Below are positions 13,429-20,061 of a stretch of DNA of 23,724 nucleotides, piece by piece. Every line of letters begins with the position of its first letter. The stretch's first letter is position 1. The position numbers and the translations under genes are program-made. The notes below the pieces were generated by a model that was not told the DNA's origin, ran no database searches, and saw only the letters and a program-made list of their open reading frames with translations. The DNA is from a virus: positions 1-23,724 of the IMG/VR virus record IMGVR_UViG_3300000956_000050. The stretch is one strand, 5' to 3'.

Positions 13429-13808
13429 ATATCGAGCTTATCCCCGGTACGCCCGGGGTAATTCCTGCAGAGGTCGCTGCGTTTATCAAAGGCGGCACGG
13501 GCGGGGAAGGTCCGCAGGGTCCTGTCGGTCTTCCAGGGGTTCAGTACAATTTGGAGACATGGGCGCTAACCTTGGCCTTCGCGTTGAGCGACGCCACCCG
13601 CGACGCGAATGACGCGATCACTACGGCTACCATCAAATGGCCTGACGGCGTTATCGGGACGTTTACCTCTGACGTTCTGTCCGTAGACTTCCCTGGTGCG
13701 ATTGATGCATGGCACGGAACGCACGGCGCCCAAACGGTTACCCAACCCCTGATGACCCGTAACGCCAATGGTGCTGTTATCGCGCAACCCGATCCTATTA
13801 TTTCTTAA
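13425..13808 (+). CDS. Tail-fibre/collar protein with short collagen-like stretch, 127 aa
   Basis: Residues about 28-38 contain GGTGGEGPQGPVGLPG, a short Gly-X-Y run common in phage fibre and neck proteins, where it forms a triple-stranded connector. The C-terminal region (ATIKWPDGVIGTFTSDVLS, DAWHGTHGAQTVTQP) looks like a compact beta domain. It lies between the small 103-residue protein and the SGNH fibre protein, with ATGA coupling upstream. A role as fibre adaptor is inferred. Confidence 0.62.
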   Translation: MNIELIPGTPGVIPAEVAAFIKGGTGGEGPQGPVGLPGVQYNLETWALTLAFALSDATRDANDAITTATIKWPDGVIGTFTSDVLSVDFPGAIDAWHGTHGAQTVTQPLMTRNANGAVIAQPDPIIS

Positions 13809-13817
13809 GGTGCCTCC

Positions 13818-15014
13818 ATGAGCTTCCTAGACCCGCCGGGCGTTACGAAAAACCAGCTTAATGCAGCAATTGCTTTGGCTGTGCCGTCGAAAACGTTGCG
13901 CAACATCGCTACTCGCTGCCGTACTTGCAACCAGAATAGCTCCACGCACAAGCAGATGAACACCCGCACGATGCATATCAATCGCGGGAATTCAATCAAT
14001 TTCCTACAGTTGGTTTTCGGCAACTGGTATGCCAGTACAACATCGGAAAACTCATTTGGCGTGGCCGCCACCATCACTGCATCAATTGAGTATCCGGCGG
14101 GGGTATTCACGCAGGTCAAATTCTCTGGCGTTGCTCAAGGCAGCATTGCTAACGGTGCGAACATCGTCAGCGATAAGGCATTTATTGGCATACCGCAAAA
14201 CGCTACTTTCTGGGTGCGGTCGTATTTTACTAGTACGGGGGGCGTCTTCGTATCCCCCAACAATGTCATGAACACTGGCGGGAATGCCGGTGAATACTGT
14301 ATGGCCGTTGCATCTGGTGGCGTTGATTACACCATGAGCGCAGGCGCGGCGAACACACCCCCCTTCACGGGATCCGCCTACTATCCGTTGGCAATTCTTG
14401 GCATGTCGAATGTGCCTAGCATCTGCTGTTTTGGCGATAGTCGCACGTCAGGCCAGGGCGACGATTCAACAACTGACTTAGGCATGTTCAACATCGGCGA
14501 ACTTGGCAGGACGCTCGGACGTGACTTCCCCTACACCCTAGTCGCGACTCCCGGCGATAAGCTGTCGGACTTTGTTACCCGGTACGCAAAACGCGGTGCG
14601 ATTGCGGTGTATCACACGCACGTCAACTGGGGTTACGGGATCAACGATCTCGGCAATGGTGCTACCGCCGCCGCTCTACAGGCTAACTGCGAAGCTATGT
14701 ATGCAGCGTTTTCGGCGTACAAGCAGAGTCAAACAACTCTCAGCGTGCAGACATCCTCAACCGACGGCTGGACTACGCAAGCAGGACAATTTCAAGTTAC
14801 GTCAAGTCAGCCGCGGCTCACATTCAATATATGGGTCCGTACCAAACCATCGCCGCTCTATGCGTTCTTTGACGTTGCCAAGGCTACGCAGTACCCATCA
14901 GATCAGTTGCGCTGGAAATTCCCCGGATACACCCTGGACGGGACGCACGCAACACCCCTTGGCTACGCATCGATCCCGGATTCTGGGTTTTTCGATACAT
15001 CAGTGATTGTTTGA
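13818..15014 (+). CDS. Tail-fibre protein with C-terminal SGNH hydrolase domain
   Basis: A 398-residue protein. The first 190 residues are a beta-rich, low-charge fibre region beginning MSFLDPPGVTKNQLNAAI, typical of fibre N-termini. From about residue 200 an SGNH/GDSL hydrolase domain begins: CFGDSRTSG (nucleophile Ser208), a block II Gly in TPGDKL, the block III motif GINDLG (Asn276) and the block V motif LDGTHATPLGY (Asp374, His377). All catalytic positions are present. Phage fibre proteins of this kind often de-acetylate capsule or O-antigen, so the expected substrate is an O-acetylated surface glycan of the host; that is inference. It is the last gene of the rightward island and overlaps a convergent leftward ORF by 52 bases. 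Confidence 0.82.
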   Translation: MSFLDPPGVTKNQLNAAIALAVPSKTLRNIATRCRTCNQNSSTHKQMNTRTMHINRGNSINFLQLVFGNWYASTTSENSFGVAATITASIEYPAGVFTQVKFSGVAQGSIANGANIVSDKAFIGIPQNATFWVRSYFTSTGGVFVSPNNVMNTGGNAGEYCMAVASGGVDYTMSAGAANTPPFTGSAYYPLAILGMSNVPSICCFGDSRTSGQGDDSTTDLGMFNIGELGRTLGRDFPYTLVATPGDKLSDFVTRYAKRGAIAVYHTHVNWGYGINDLGNGATAAALQANCEAMYAAFSAYKQSQTTLSVQTSSTDGWTTQAGQFQVTSSQPRLTFNIWVRTKPSPLYAFFDVAKATQYPSDQLRWKFPGYTLDGTHATPLGYASIPDSGFFDTSVIV

Positions 15015-15298
15015 TGCCAGTGATCCCAATCGTTAAGCGGCGGAGGGAAAGAGTATTTGGTGTGCTCGCTTCCGGCTAGCGCCATTGTGGCGATCTGCTC
15101 TAGCGGTTTCGACGGGCCTACGTATGAAAAATTGACGACAGGATCGATACCGTCAGATTTTCTCAACGTGTATTTTCCGCCGACAGTTTCAAAGACGCAG
15201 CCGAGTGGAACAGATTTCATGACCACAGATACGGAAACGAAATGCTCAGGGAGTGAGCACTCCGGATGAAAAATCGGCAACGGAAAAATTGGTTTCAT
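14963..15298 (-). CDS. Hypothetical protein, 111 aa
   Basis: The ATG at 15298 is preceded by GGGGGAATATT, a good ribosome binding site, and lies just after the terminator at 15312-15339. The frame fills an otherwise empty stretch of about 350 bases. The protein has plausible composition (LPEHFVSVSVVM, GCVFETVGGKYTLRK, ...FSYVGPSKPLEQIATMALAG) but no recognised family. Its last 52 bases overlap the end of the SGNH fibre gene on the other strand. Because it follows a terminator, it may depend on read-through or on a promoter I cannot identify. Confidence 0.6.
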   Translation of the reverse strand: MKPIFPLPIFHPECSLPEHFVSVSVVMKSVPLGCVFETVGGKYTLRKSDGIDPVVNFSYVGPSKPLEQIATMALAGSEHTKYSFPPPLNDWDHWHQTITDVSKNPESGIDA

Positions 15299-15311
15299 AA
15301 TATTCCCCCGA

Positions 15312-15339
15312 GAAAAGCCCGGCTTGCGGCGGGCTTTTC
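15312..15339 (-). terminator. Intrinsic terminator downstream of DUF2815 gene
   Basis: A 10-base stem, GAAAAGCCCG (15312-15321) with CGGGCTTTTC (15330-15339), and an eight-base loop. Read leftward, the right side ends in CTTTTC, giving the U-tract. It follows the DUF2815 stop by 22 bases and is separated from it by the palindrome at 15345-15358. Confidence 0.7.
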
Positions 15340-15344
15340 GAATG

Positions 15345-15358
15345 GTTATCCGGATAAC
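15345..15358. repeat. Palindrome GTTATCCGGATAAC, copy 1, next to stop codon
   Basis: A perfect 14-base palindrome immediately after the TAA stop of the DUF2815 gene. The same motif, extended to 16 bases, occurs at 22343-22358 in the same place relative to another gene's stop and terminator. The two copies share AATGGTTATCCGGATAAC. Confidence 0.75.
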
Positions 15359-15360
15359 TT

Positions 15361-15909
15361 TTAGGCCAGGTCTTCCGCGTCCGCGCCTTCGGCAATCTCT
15401 TCGAAGTCGCTGGCGTCTGCCGAGGTGCCGCCGCCGGAGAACGCTTCCCCGTCCTTGACGAACTGGATACCTTGAAGCTGGGCGTTGACGCGCTTCCCGT
15501 ACTTGTTCTCCTGCGCCCACACATCAATGATCACGTTCACGTAAGAGCCGGAGTATGGTTTGCCGTCTGCGGCTACCAGGGGGCTACGATCGCGATCTAC
15601 GACAGTAGGGCGCACAGTGTTGTAGGCGTTGAAGTACAGATTACCCTCGTAGCCGGCTAGGGAAGCTTTGCTGTCACCGTTGTGGGTCAGCAGCTTGTCG
15701 CCCGCCTTCAGTTCCTTCTTGACCGCGCCCCACTTGTCGCCCCACTTGGCTTTACCCACCTGGTCGATTACCGCGTCGAGGCCAGCTATACCTGGATGAT
15801 CAGGAGCGAACAGGAAAGCCGCGCTGAACTGCAGTGAGCCGCTTTCGGAAGCCTTCGGCTCGAAGATGTTCGGGAAGGAGATGCGGGCGTCGTTGAAAGT
15901 GTGTTTCAT
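15361..15909 (-). CDS. DUF2815-like single-stranded DNA-binding protein
   Basis: A 182-residue protein that starts KHTFNDARISFPNIFEPKA and contains AAFLFAPDHPG, KWGDKWGAVKKELKAGDK, the GYEGNLYFNA motif and a C-terminal acidic tail (DFEEIAEGADAEDLA). This is the DUF2815 family, often annotated as a phage ssDNA-binding protein; the acidic end fits the partner-binding tails of SSB proteins. It is followed upstream by a DUF7167-like gene and a DUF2800 nuclease, which often occur together with it. AGGATC before the ATG is a fair ribosome binding site. It is the last gene before a strong leftward terminator. Confidence 0.85.
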   Translation of the reverse strand: MKHTFNDARISFPNIFEPKASESGSLQFSAAFLFAPDHPGIAGLDAVIDQVGKAKWGDKWGAVKKELKAGDKLLTHNGDSKASLAGYEGNLYFNAYNTVRPTVVDRDRSPLVAADGKPYSGSYVNVIIDVWAQENKYGKRVNAQLQGIQFVKDGEAFSGGGTSADASDFEEIAEGADAEDLA

Positions 15910-15945
15910 GGTAGATCCTCAGTATCAGTTTAGGGTTTTGGTGAA

Positions 15946-16143
15946 TCAGTTTTCTTCGTCGACGTAAGCACCGTACTCGATGCAATTCGCCATGTAAGTT
16001 TGCGCAGCTTCTTCAAGCCATTCGTCGCGTTGCTTTTCACTCAGAGCTTCCCACTCTTCGCGGTCTACCTCTTCATAGTCCTCGTGTTTGGCCGAAGGGT
16101 AGCCGGTATTAACGTAAAGCTTGATGCGGATCTTGTCGCTCAT
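15946..16143 (-). CDS. DUF7167-like small acidic protein, 65 aa
   Basis: The protein MSDKIRIKLYVNTGYPSAKH continues with EEVDREEWEALSEKQRDEW, AQTYMANCIEYGAYV. This fits a common small phage family (DUF7167: short beta start, then 'E.DEWE.LSE...'), of unknown function. The start overlaps the DUF2800 stop as ATGA, and the join carries one copy of the 17-base repeat. Confidence 0.72.
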   Translation of the reverse strand: MSDKIRIKLYVNTGYPSAKHEDYEEVDREEWEALSEKQRDEWLEEAAQTYMANCIEYGAYVDEEN

Positions 16144-16155
16144 ACCAAATCCTCG
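16139..16155 (-). repeat. 17-bp repeat at DUF2800/DUF7167 junction (copy 2)
   Basis: The leftward sequence CGAGGATTTGGTATGAG is identical to 9821-9837, and covers the same coding position: the final EDLV codons, the stop and the next ATG. No match extends beyond the 17 bases on either side. Confidence 0.75.
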
Positions 16156-17552
16156 AAGGAGTCTTCGACAACGGTTACGGGTTGTTCCGCTGGCAGCTCT
16201 TCAAACTGCTCGGCAATCGCCATGCTCAACACAGGACGCTTATCGCTGGCCGGTGCTACAGATGGCTTGCCATCGCTACGGCCGATCAATGGCTGGAGCT
16301 TGTTCCACTTGCGTGGGTTGGCTTCCTTCAAGACTTTCTCCGCGGTTGTAGGACTGATCAGCTTGAAGTCGTACATTTGGTCGACCTTCAAGCGCATCGC
16401 CTTTAGCGCCGCTTCGGCTTCCGCCTCACTGGTCCAGCTACGCGCGCCTTGCCGACCTTCGACCAGCTTGTAGCGAGCATCAGTGAACTTGCCGGCCAGG
16501 AGGCGGCGCTCAACTTCAGCGCGTACCGCTTTGGCAAAGCCCTCGATCATGTCGGCGGCGTCCATCAGGGTAGCTAAACGCTCATCGTCTGCCGTGGCTA
16601 CCGCTTCTGTTGCTGCTTCCAACGACGGACGAATGCTCGGCTTCTTGATGGTGAAGTGCGCTAGGAAATAAGCGCCGTCTTCTCGGCTTTCCGTTTCGTT
16701 AAAGCTGATCGCCGCCGGCTTCACGCCGAACGACTGTGCCAGAAGCTTTTCAGCCTGCGGCATTTCGACCTTGACGAAACCCTTATCCAGATCAAGAAAT
16801 TCGCCCACGATTAGCTCCATGGTGTGATCGGTACGCTCGTTGCATGTCGCGGACGCTTTGCAGAACTTGCACTGCTTGTCGCCGGGAACAGCGGTCAATC
16901 CTTCAGGGCCGGCCAGGATGCGTTTAGCGGTCTGCCGAATCACTTCGATCCGCTCGTTCATCTCGGAAACGGAAAACTTCCAAACGTCGAAGTGGTTAAG
17001 ACGCGGTTGCAGGATATGAAGCTCGACATGCTCGATCTCGCCAAGCGCATCGAAGTCCGCTACAGCCGAAGCGCCGTAGATCAGCAACTGCTCGTTGCCT
17101 TCTGCGAAAACCTGGACGCCACGCCCATATTTCAAATCGGCAATAATTGCCGTGTCGCCTTTGATGATCACCGTATCGCTGGTACCGGTAGCGCCCTCCT
17201 CACCTGTGATGAACTCGATCGACAACACCTGCTCCGGGTAAACCGTAGCGCCATCGGCCAGGGAGTAAATGACGTCTAAGGTTTTCTGAATCTCGTGGAT
17301 CATGTCGAGCCCGACGGGATACTGGCCGCAGGTATGGAACTCGGCGTTGCCGTTCTCAACCTTGATCCGCAGACCCTGATAAGCCTTCGCTTCCTTCTGC
17401 TCGGTCAAGCATTGCTCAAGCAGGAAGTGTGCCGCTATACCTTCGTCGGAGGCTTCGTTACCCATATCAGGGAACTCCTTTTCCCGCCACGGCTTCACGT
17501 TACAAAGCATCGCGGCAGGCGCACCGGATGGCGCGAAGAATGCGTGGGCCAT
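16140..17552 (-). CDS. DUF2800 PD-(D/E)XK nuclease (RecB/Cas4-like)
   Basis: A 470-residue protein. The N-terminus HAFFAPSGAPAAMLCNVKPW and GIAAHFLLEQCL (His42) match the RecB-type start. The nuclease core is GTSDTVII (Asp126) with IADLKYGRG (Asp139, Lys141) and NEQLLIYG (Gln154). A later KQCKFCKASATC cluster, with the Cys near residue 17, fits an iron-sulfur site as in Cas4-type nucleases. Family members are thought to act in phage recombination, probably with the DUF2815 ssDNA-binding protein downstream. The ATG is eight bases after GGAGG. The C-terminal 60 residues are variable and acidic, ending in FEDLV. Confidence 0.87.
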   Translation of the reverse strand: MAHAFFAPSGAPAAMLCNVKPWREKEFPDMGNEASDEGIAAHFLLEQCLTEQKEAKAYQGLRIKVENGNAEFHTCGQYPVGLDMIHEIQKTLDVIYSLADGATVYPEQVLSIEFITGEEGATGTSDTVIIKGDTAIIADLKYGRGVQVFAEGNEQLLIYGASAVADFDALGEIEHVELHILQPRLNHFDVWKFSVSEMNERIEVIRQTAKRILAGPEGLTAVPGDKQCKFCKASATCNERTDHTMELIVGEFLDLDKGFVKVEMPQAEKLLAQSFGVKPAAISFNETESREDGAYFLAHFTIKKPSIRPSLEAATEAVATADDERLATLMDAADMIEGFAKAVRAEVERRLLAGKFTDARYKLVEGRQGARSWTSEAEAEAALKAMRLKVDQMYDFKLISPTTAEKVLKEANPRKWNKLQPLIGRSDGKPSVAPASDKRPVLSMAIAEQFEELPAEQPVTVVEDSFEDLV

Positions 17553-17555
17553 GGC

Positions 17556-17972
17556 TTACGCCTCCAGCGCCTGAAGGTCTGCGTAAACGGCTTCCAGCTT
17601 CTCCTGGTCGTTCACGGTGCTGAAGTCGTCTTCTTTGTCCAGAAGCACTTTGAGGTTCGCAATACCGTGCTTGGTGTTGAGCGCCTTGATTGCTTCACGC
17701 TGCGTCGGGGCCAGCTTCAGCACCAATGCGCGGACGGTCTCGTAGGGAACGGCTTCGTGATTAACGAGAATTGGCGGTTCTTCTTTTGATTCAAGTTCCT
17801 TCAGCTCTTTGACTTCCGGCTTTTTGTCCTCGACTTTTGCCGCGGTCTTCTGGGAGTTCGGCTTCTCCGCTGTAGGCGTACGACCGGCCAAGGACAGGGT
17901 CAGCAGCTTGACGGCTTCGGTGTTCGCGAGCAGCGCTTCAGTATGGGCTTGGATCAGAGCTTCGATCGACAT
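17556..17972 (-). CDS. Hypothetical phage protein, 138 aa, upstream of DUF2800 nuclease
   Basis: The ATG at 17972 is chosen over an earlier start because AAGGA lies upstream and the sequence MSIEALIQAHTEALLANTEAV is a typical helical start for this group. A charged low-complexity linker rich in Lys, Glu and Pro (about residues 35-70) leads to a C-terminal helical domain (YETVRALVLKLAPTQREAIKAL, ...LEAVYADLQALEA). Similar proteins lie beside phage ssDNA-binding and nuclease genes; a recombination accessory role is inferred. A consensus-like promoter is upstream. Confidence 0.72.
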   Translation of the reverse strand: MSIEALIQAHTEALLANTEAVKLLTLSLAGRTPTAEKPNSQKTAAKVEDKKPEVKELKELESKEEPPILVNHEAVPYETVRALVLKLAPTQREAIKALNTKHGIANLKVLLDKEDDFSTVNDQEKLEAVYADLQALEA

Positions 17973-18007
17973 GTTGCAAGTTCCTTTTCGGTTAAGGTGT
18001 GCCGCAG

Positions 18008-18036
18008 ATGGTAGAGAGCGGCACAAGGTATGTCAA
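18008..18036 (-). promoter_or_regulatory. Leftward promoter for the recombination genes
   Basis: Reading leftward: TTGACA (18036-18031), a 17-base spacer and TACCAT (18013-18008), 36 bases upstream of the ATG at 17972. The -35 is a perfect consensus. The operator repeat seen in other leftward promoters is not convincingly present, so this one may be constitutive. Confidence 0.6.
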
Positions 18037-18065
18037 GTGGATTAATTGCTATTGCTTGTAGCTAT

Positions 18066-18257
18066 TTACGATGCTGCATACAGCTTGAGGACTTCGGCCA
18101 GTTCGCCGGCTACCTCTTTGGAAAGCAGTACGCTCTCCATAACGCCGCCCTGTTCGAGTATCGCGATCCAGAGATCACCGTCTTCGTCTAGATGGGTACG
18201 CAGGCTTAGGCCGGTGCCGATCAGATCATCAGCGAAATACTGTTTAACGCCGCTCAT
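18066..18257 (-). CDS. Hypothetical protein, 63 aa
   Basis: Start overlaps the preceding CsrA-like gene as ATGA. The product has a small mixed alpha/beta pattern (FADDLIGTGLSLRTHLDED, DLWIAILEQGG, ELAEVLKLYAAS). I do not recognise a family. Confidence 0.62.
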   Translation of the reverse strand: MSGVKQYFADDLIGTGLSLRTHLDEDGDLWIAILEQGGVMESVLLSKEVAGELAEVLKLYAAS

Positions 18258-18538
18258 ACATCCTCCTTTATCAGTTCGGTACGCAGGATCTGTACTTCCC
18301 GCGGTGCGGTGAAATTGAGCTTTGCATGGCCTTTGGCAAGGTCCACAACCTGGACGCTGATCCCTTCCGCAATTTGCAGGGAGTCACGGAACCGGACGCG
18401 TTCTGTCTGGAGCGTTGACAAGATCCGCATTTTGCAGAACCCGCCGCACACATCGAGGATGTCAACGTATTCCGCTACACCGTCGATGATCAGCCGCACC
18501 GCTTGGCCAGCTTTGCGTGTCAATACGAGATTGGTCAT
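18254..18538 (-). CDS. CsrA/RsmA-like RNA-binding protein, apparent tandem-unit form
   Basis: The N-terminus LVLTRKAGQAVRLIIDG matches the first strands of CsrA (LILTRRVGETLMIGDE), including the conserved LTR. The C-terminus IAEGISVQVVDLAKGHAKLNFTAPREVQILRTELI follows the remaining CsrA strands, with APREV and Arg86 in the place of the RNA-contacting Arg44. At 94 residues it is longer than CsrA (about 60). The middle (VDILDVCGGFCKMRILSTLQ, then ERVRFRDSL) looks like a diverged copy of the same strand order, so it may be a fused pseudo-dimer. CsrA binds GGA motifs in mRNA leaders and is a dimer. ATGA overlaps occur at both ends. Confidence 0.7.
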   Translation of the reverse strand: MTNLVLTRKAGQAVRLIIDGVAEYVDILDVCGGFCKMRILSTLQTERVRFRDSLQIAEGISVQVVDLAKGHAKLNFTAPREVQILRTELIKEDV

Positions 18539-18834
18539 ACGTCTTCCTCGACGATTTCGAATTTGCGGTAGCCGGCGTCGTAGATAGCCAATGCAGCATC
18601 ATGGCTAATGCCCTGTTTGGTAAAAGGACCGGACATAGAAGCTTCTATTATGTCCTGTGCCGCTTGATCTCTATCCAAGCATTCCGATAGTTCTAAGGCA
18701 TTCGCGTCTAGCCAAGACTGCTCACAAGCCGTAGCGATCCACGCGTGGCCGCTCCCATACAGCTCCCAAATGCCGTTAACCCTACGGTAGAAATGTCCCG
18801 CGCTACGATGTGTCGCATCCTTCGGAATTTTCAT
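18535..18834 (-). CDS. Hypothetical protein, 99 aa
   Basis: Begins KIPKDATHRSAGHFYRRVNG, then IWELYGSGHAWIATACEQSW, a helical centre and FEIVEEDV at the end. The first half, with a 'YR..NG.WE.Y' motif, resembles small phage proteins with a short beta-sheet unit. Function unknown. Coupled by ATGA to both neighbours. Confidence 0.65.
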   Translation of the reverse strand: MKIPKDATHRSAGHFYRRVNGIWELYGSGHAWIATACEQSWLDANALELSECLDRDQAAQDIIEASMSGPFTKQGISHDAALAIYDAGYRKFEIVEEDV

Positions 18835-19013
18835 TTGCGCATCACCTTTCTAATTACAGCATCCGTATCGCTCACCGCCTTTAGCATCACAGCAGCGCGT
18901 TGATTGTCTTTAGTCCCTACCTCTACATCCCGTTCGTTCAGTGCGTACCCGGTTTGCGTGATCCAGTGGCCGGGCAGCCATGGGGTTAAGTCAGATACTG
19001 GCGGCTGAAGCAT
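18831..19013 (-). CDS. Hypothetical protein, 60 aa
   Basis: TAGGAGG directly before the ATG is a strong ribosome binding site that overlaps the stop of the upstream 22-residue ORF. The product begins LQPPVSDLTPWLPGHW and has a helical C-terminus (AVMLKAVSDTDAVIRKVM). No family is recognised. Confidence 0.6.
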   Translation of the reverse strand: MLQPPVSDLTPWLPGHWITQTGYALNERDVEVGTKDNQRAAVMLKAVSDTDAVIRKVMRK

Positions 19014-19021
19014 GGCGCCTC

Positions 19022-19090
19022 CTAGGCGAAGTAGAACGCGATTGCAATTAGGCAGAGCACGGTCAGGAACATGAAGTCGGCGTCGTCCAT
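19022..19090 (-). CDS. Tiny single-TM peptide, 22 aa
   Basis: The ORF reads MDDADF followed by MFLTVLCLIAIAFYFA, a single hydrophobic span. It starts one base after the preceding stop and has a good ribosome binding site (AGGAG, seven bases upstream). Its stop codon is part of the ribosome binding site of the next gene. It fits the gap exactly, so it is probably translated. A small membrane modulator is possible; function unknown. Confidence 0.5.
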   Translation of the reverse strand: MDDADFMFLTVLCLIAIAFYFA

Positions 19091-19091
19091 G

Positions 19092-19292
19092 TCAGGTCTC
19101 CTGCTTTGGGATCAGCGCGTTGACAGCGAGTCTGATAGACATACCGTCAACATCTTGAAGACGTTGGTAATCGTCGGCGAAACAGATATCGACGAAATCA
19201 TCGCCGGGCATCAATGTAACGCCGAGCTGCTCGCACGCTTCCAGCGACTCGGCCAGGGTCAATAACGCTTCAGCCTGTGCGCGGGTGATCAT
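19092..19292 (-). CDS. Hypothetical protein, 66 aa
   Basis: I chose the ATG at 19292 because it overlaps the preceding stop as ATGA with AGGT upstream; the frame extends six codons further. The product is acidic and mostly helical (AQAEALLTLAESLEACEQLG, then DDFVDICFADDYQRL). No family is recognised. Confidence 0.6.
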   Translation of the reverse strand: MITRAQAEALLTLAESLEACEQLGVTLMPGDDFVDICFADDYQRLQDVDGMSIRLAVNALIPKQET

Positions 19293-19423
19293 TTTGCGAT
19301 ACCTAACCATAGCGCCACAAAGTAGATGGCAAACCCTACGTCTACCGCTAAAAGAAATAACGTAACGATTAGCAGCGCTCCTAATGAATCTCTGTCGAGG
19401 CCCAATTCGTCTTCAATATTCAC
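19289..19423 (-). CDS. Small single-TM membrane protein, 44 aa
   Basis: A GTG start coupled to the preceding gene (GTGA) with AGGAG ten bases upstream. An acidic N-terminus (NIEDELGLDRDS) is followed by a long hydrophobic stretch (ALLIVTLFLLAVDVGFAIYF...). Function unknown. It is one of several small membrane proteins in this part of the operon. Confidence 0.6.
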   Translation of the reverse strand: MNIEDELGLDRDSLGALLIVTLFLLAVDVGFAIYFVALWLGIAK

Positions 19424-19590
19424 GGCTTGCGTACTCCTAGCAGTTGTTCGGGGACGACGCGCAGGCGGGTGGCACCTACCGTTACGTCGTAGCTCTTGAC
19501 ACCGACCTTCACGACACGCGCCAGGCACTTGTGGTACTCGCTCTGCGTGTCGTTAATTCGGACTGTCTGTTCGGGTTTGAAGCGGTTCAT
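19420..19590 (-). CDS. Small basic protein, 56 aa
   Basis: The ORF MNRFKPEQTVRINDTQSEYH continues with KCLARVVKVGVKSYDVTVG and RLRVVPEQLLGVRKP. The repeated short basic strands suggest a small beta-barrel, similar in style to SH3-like or KOW-type RNA- or DNA-binding folds. That is inference. ATGA and GTGA overlaps at both ends support it. Confidence 0.6.
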   Translation of the reverse strand: MNRFKPEQTVRINDTQSEYHKCLARVVKVGVKSYDVTVGATRLRVVPEQLLGVRKP

Positions 19591-19985
19591 GAGAAAAGGT
19601 ATCCGACGCCGGCGATGATCAAGCCGATCGCTATCAACGCCCCTGCACTACACGCAGCCCACATAACTGAGCCAAGGAATGCTCCTGAAAGATCGCGGAA
19701 TTCCCGGTAGCCGTACACCGCTCCTACGACCAGTGCGATCAGTACAACGACAATGCAACCCTTGATCAGATACGTTTCGCCTTGACTGGTCGGCATGGGG
19801 TAAAGCGTTTCTACACACGAGGCGTATTCCTGCTTCTCTGCTACCGAAGCCTTAGCGACCTCGAATCGGCTTTCAAACACTGTGCAACGGTCTACTCGGG
19901 CCCGGTGCGCAGCCTCTTGAGCCATCGCATTGTTTGCTGCACTTGCGGCTGTCAGGCCGGCGTTAACTGCGGTCATCGACATCAT
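19587..19985 (-). CDS. Membrane protein with two TM segments, 132 aa
   Basis: An N-terminal Ala-rich helical region (AVNAGLTAASAANNAMAQEAA) with two Cys residues (C34 and C57, possibly periplasmic) precedes two hydrophobic segments (about 74-92 and 106-131). The Ala-rich start with Cys residues looks like an exported or membrane-anchored helical domain. It is the first gene after the regulatory region at 20016-20044. Function unknown. Confidence 0.65.
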   Translation of the reverse strand: MMSMTAVNAGLTAASAANNAMAQEAAHRARVDRCTVFESRFEVAKASVAEKQEYASCVETLYPMPTSQGETYLIKGCIVVVLIALVVGAVYGYREFRDLSGAFLGSVMWAACSAGALIAIGLIIAGVGYLFS

Positions 19986-20015
19986 CCTTCTCCTATTCGT
20001 TTACTGTGTGATGCA

Positions 20016-20044
20016 ACTATACAACATGAAACTTGCGATTGCTT
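20016..20044 (-). promoter_or_regulatory. Possible leftward promoter with diverged operator (copy 4)
   Basis: Read leftward, AAGCAA (20044-20039), 17 bases, TATAGT (20021-20016). The spacer has ATACAAC-N6-CTTGCGA on the plus strand, with six of seven bases of the left operator arm and four of seven of the right arm at the same spacing as the other copies. The -35 is weak. Confidence 0.4.
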
Positions 20045-20061
20045 GTAGGTCCGACGAACGG

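Noticed and set aside
18040-18062. Sequence resembling 20032-20048 (ATTGCTTGTAG) upstream of the promoter at 18008-18036
   Set aside because: The similarity is about 15 bases but lacks the inverted arm spacing of the operator set, so I do not call it an operator.
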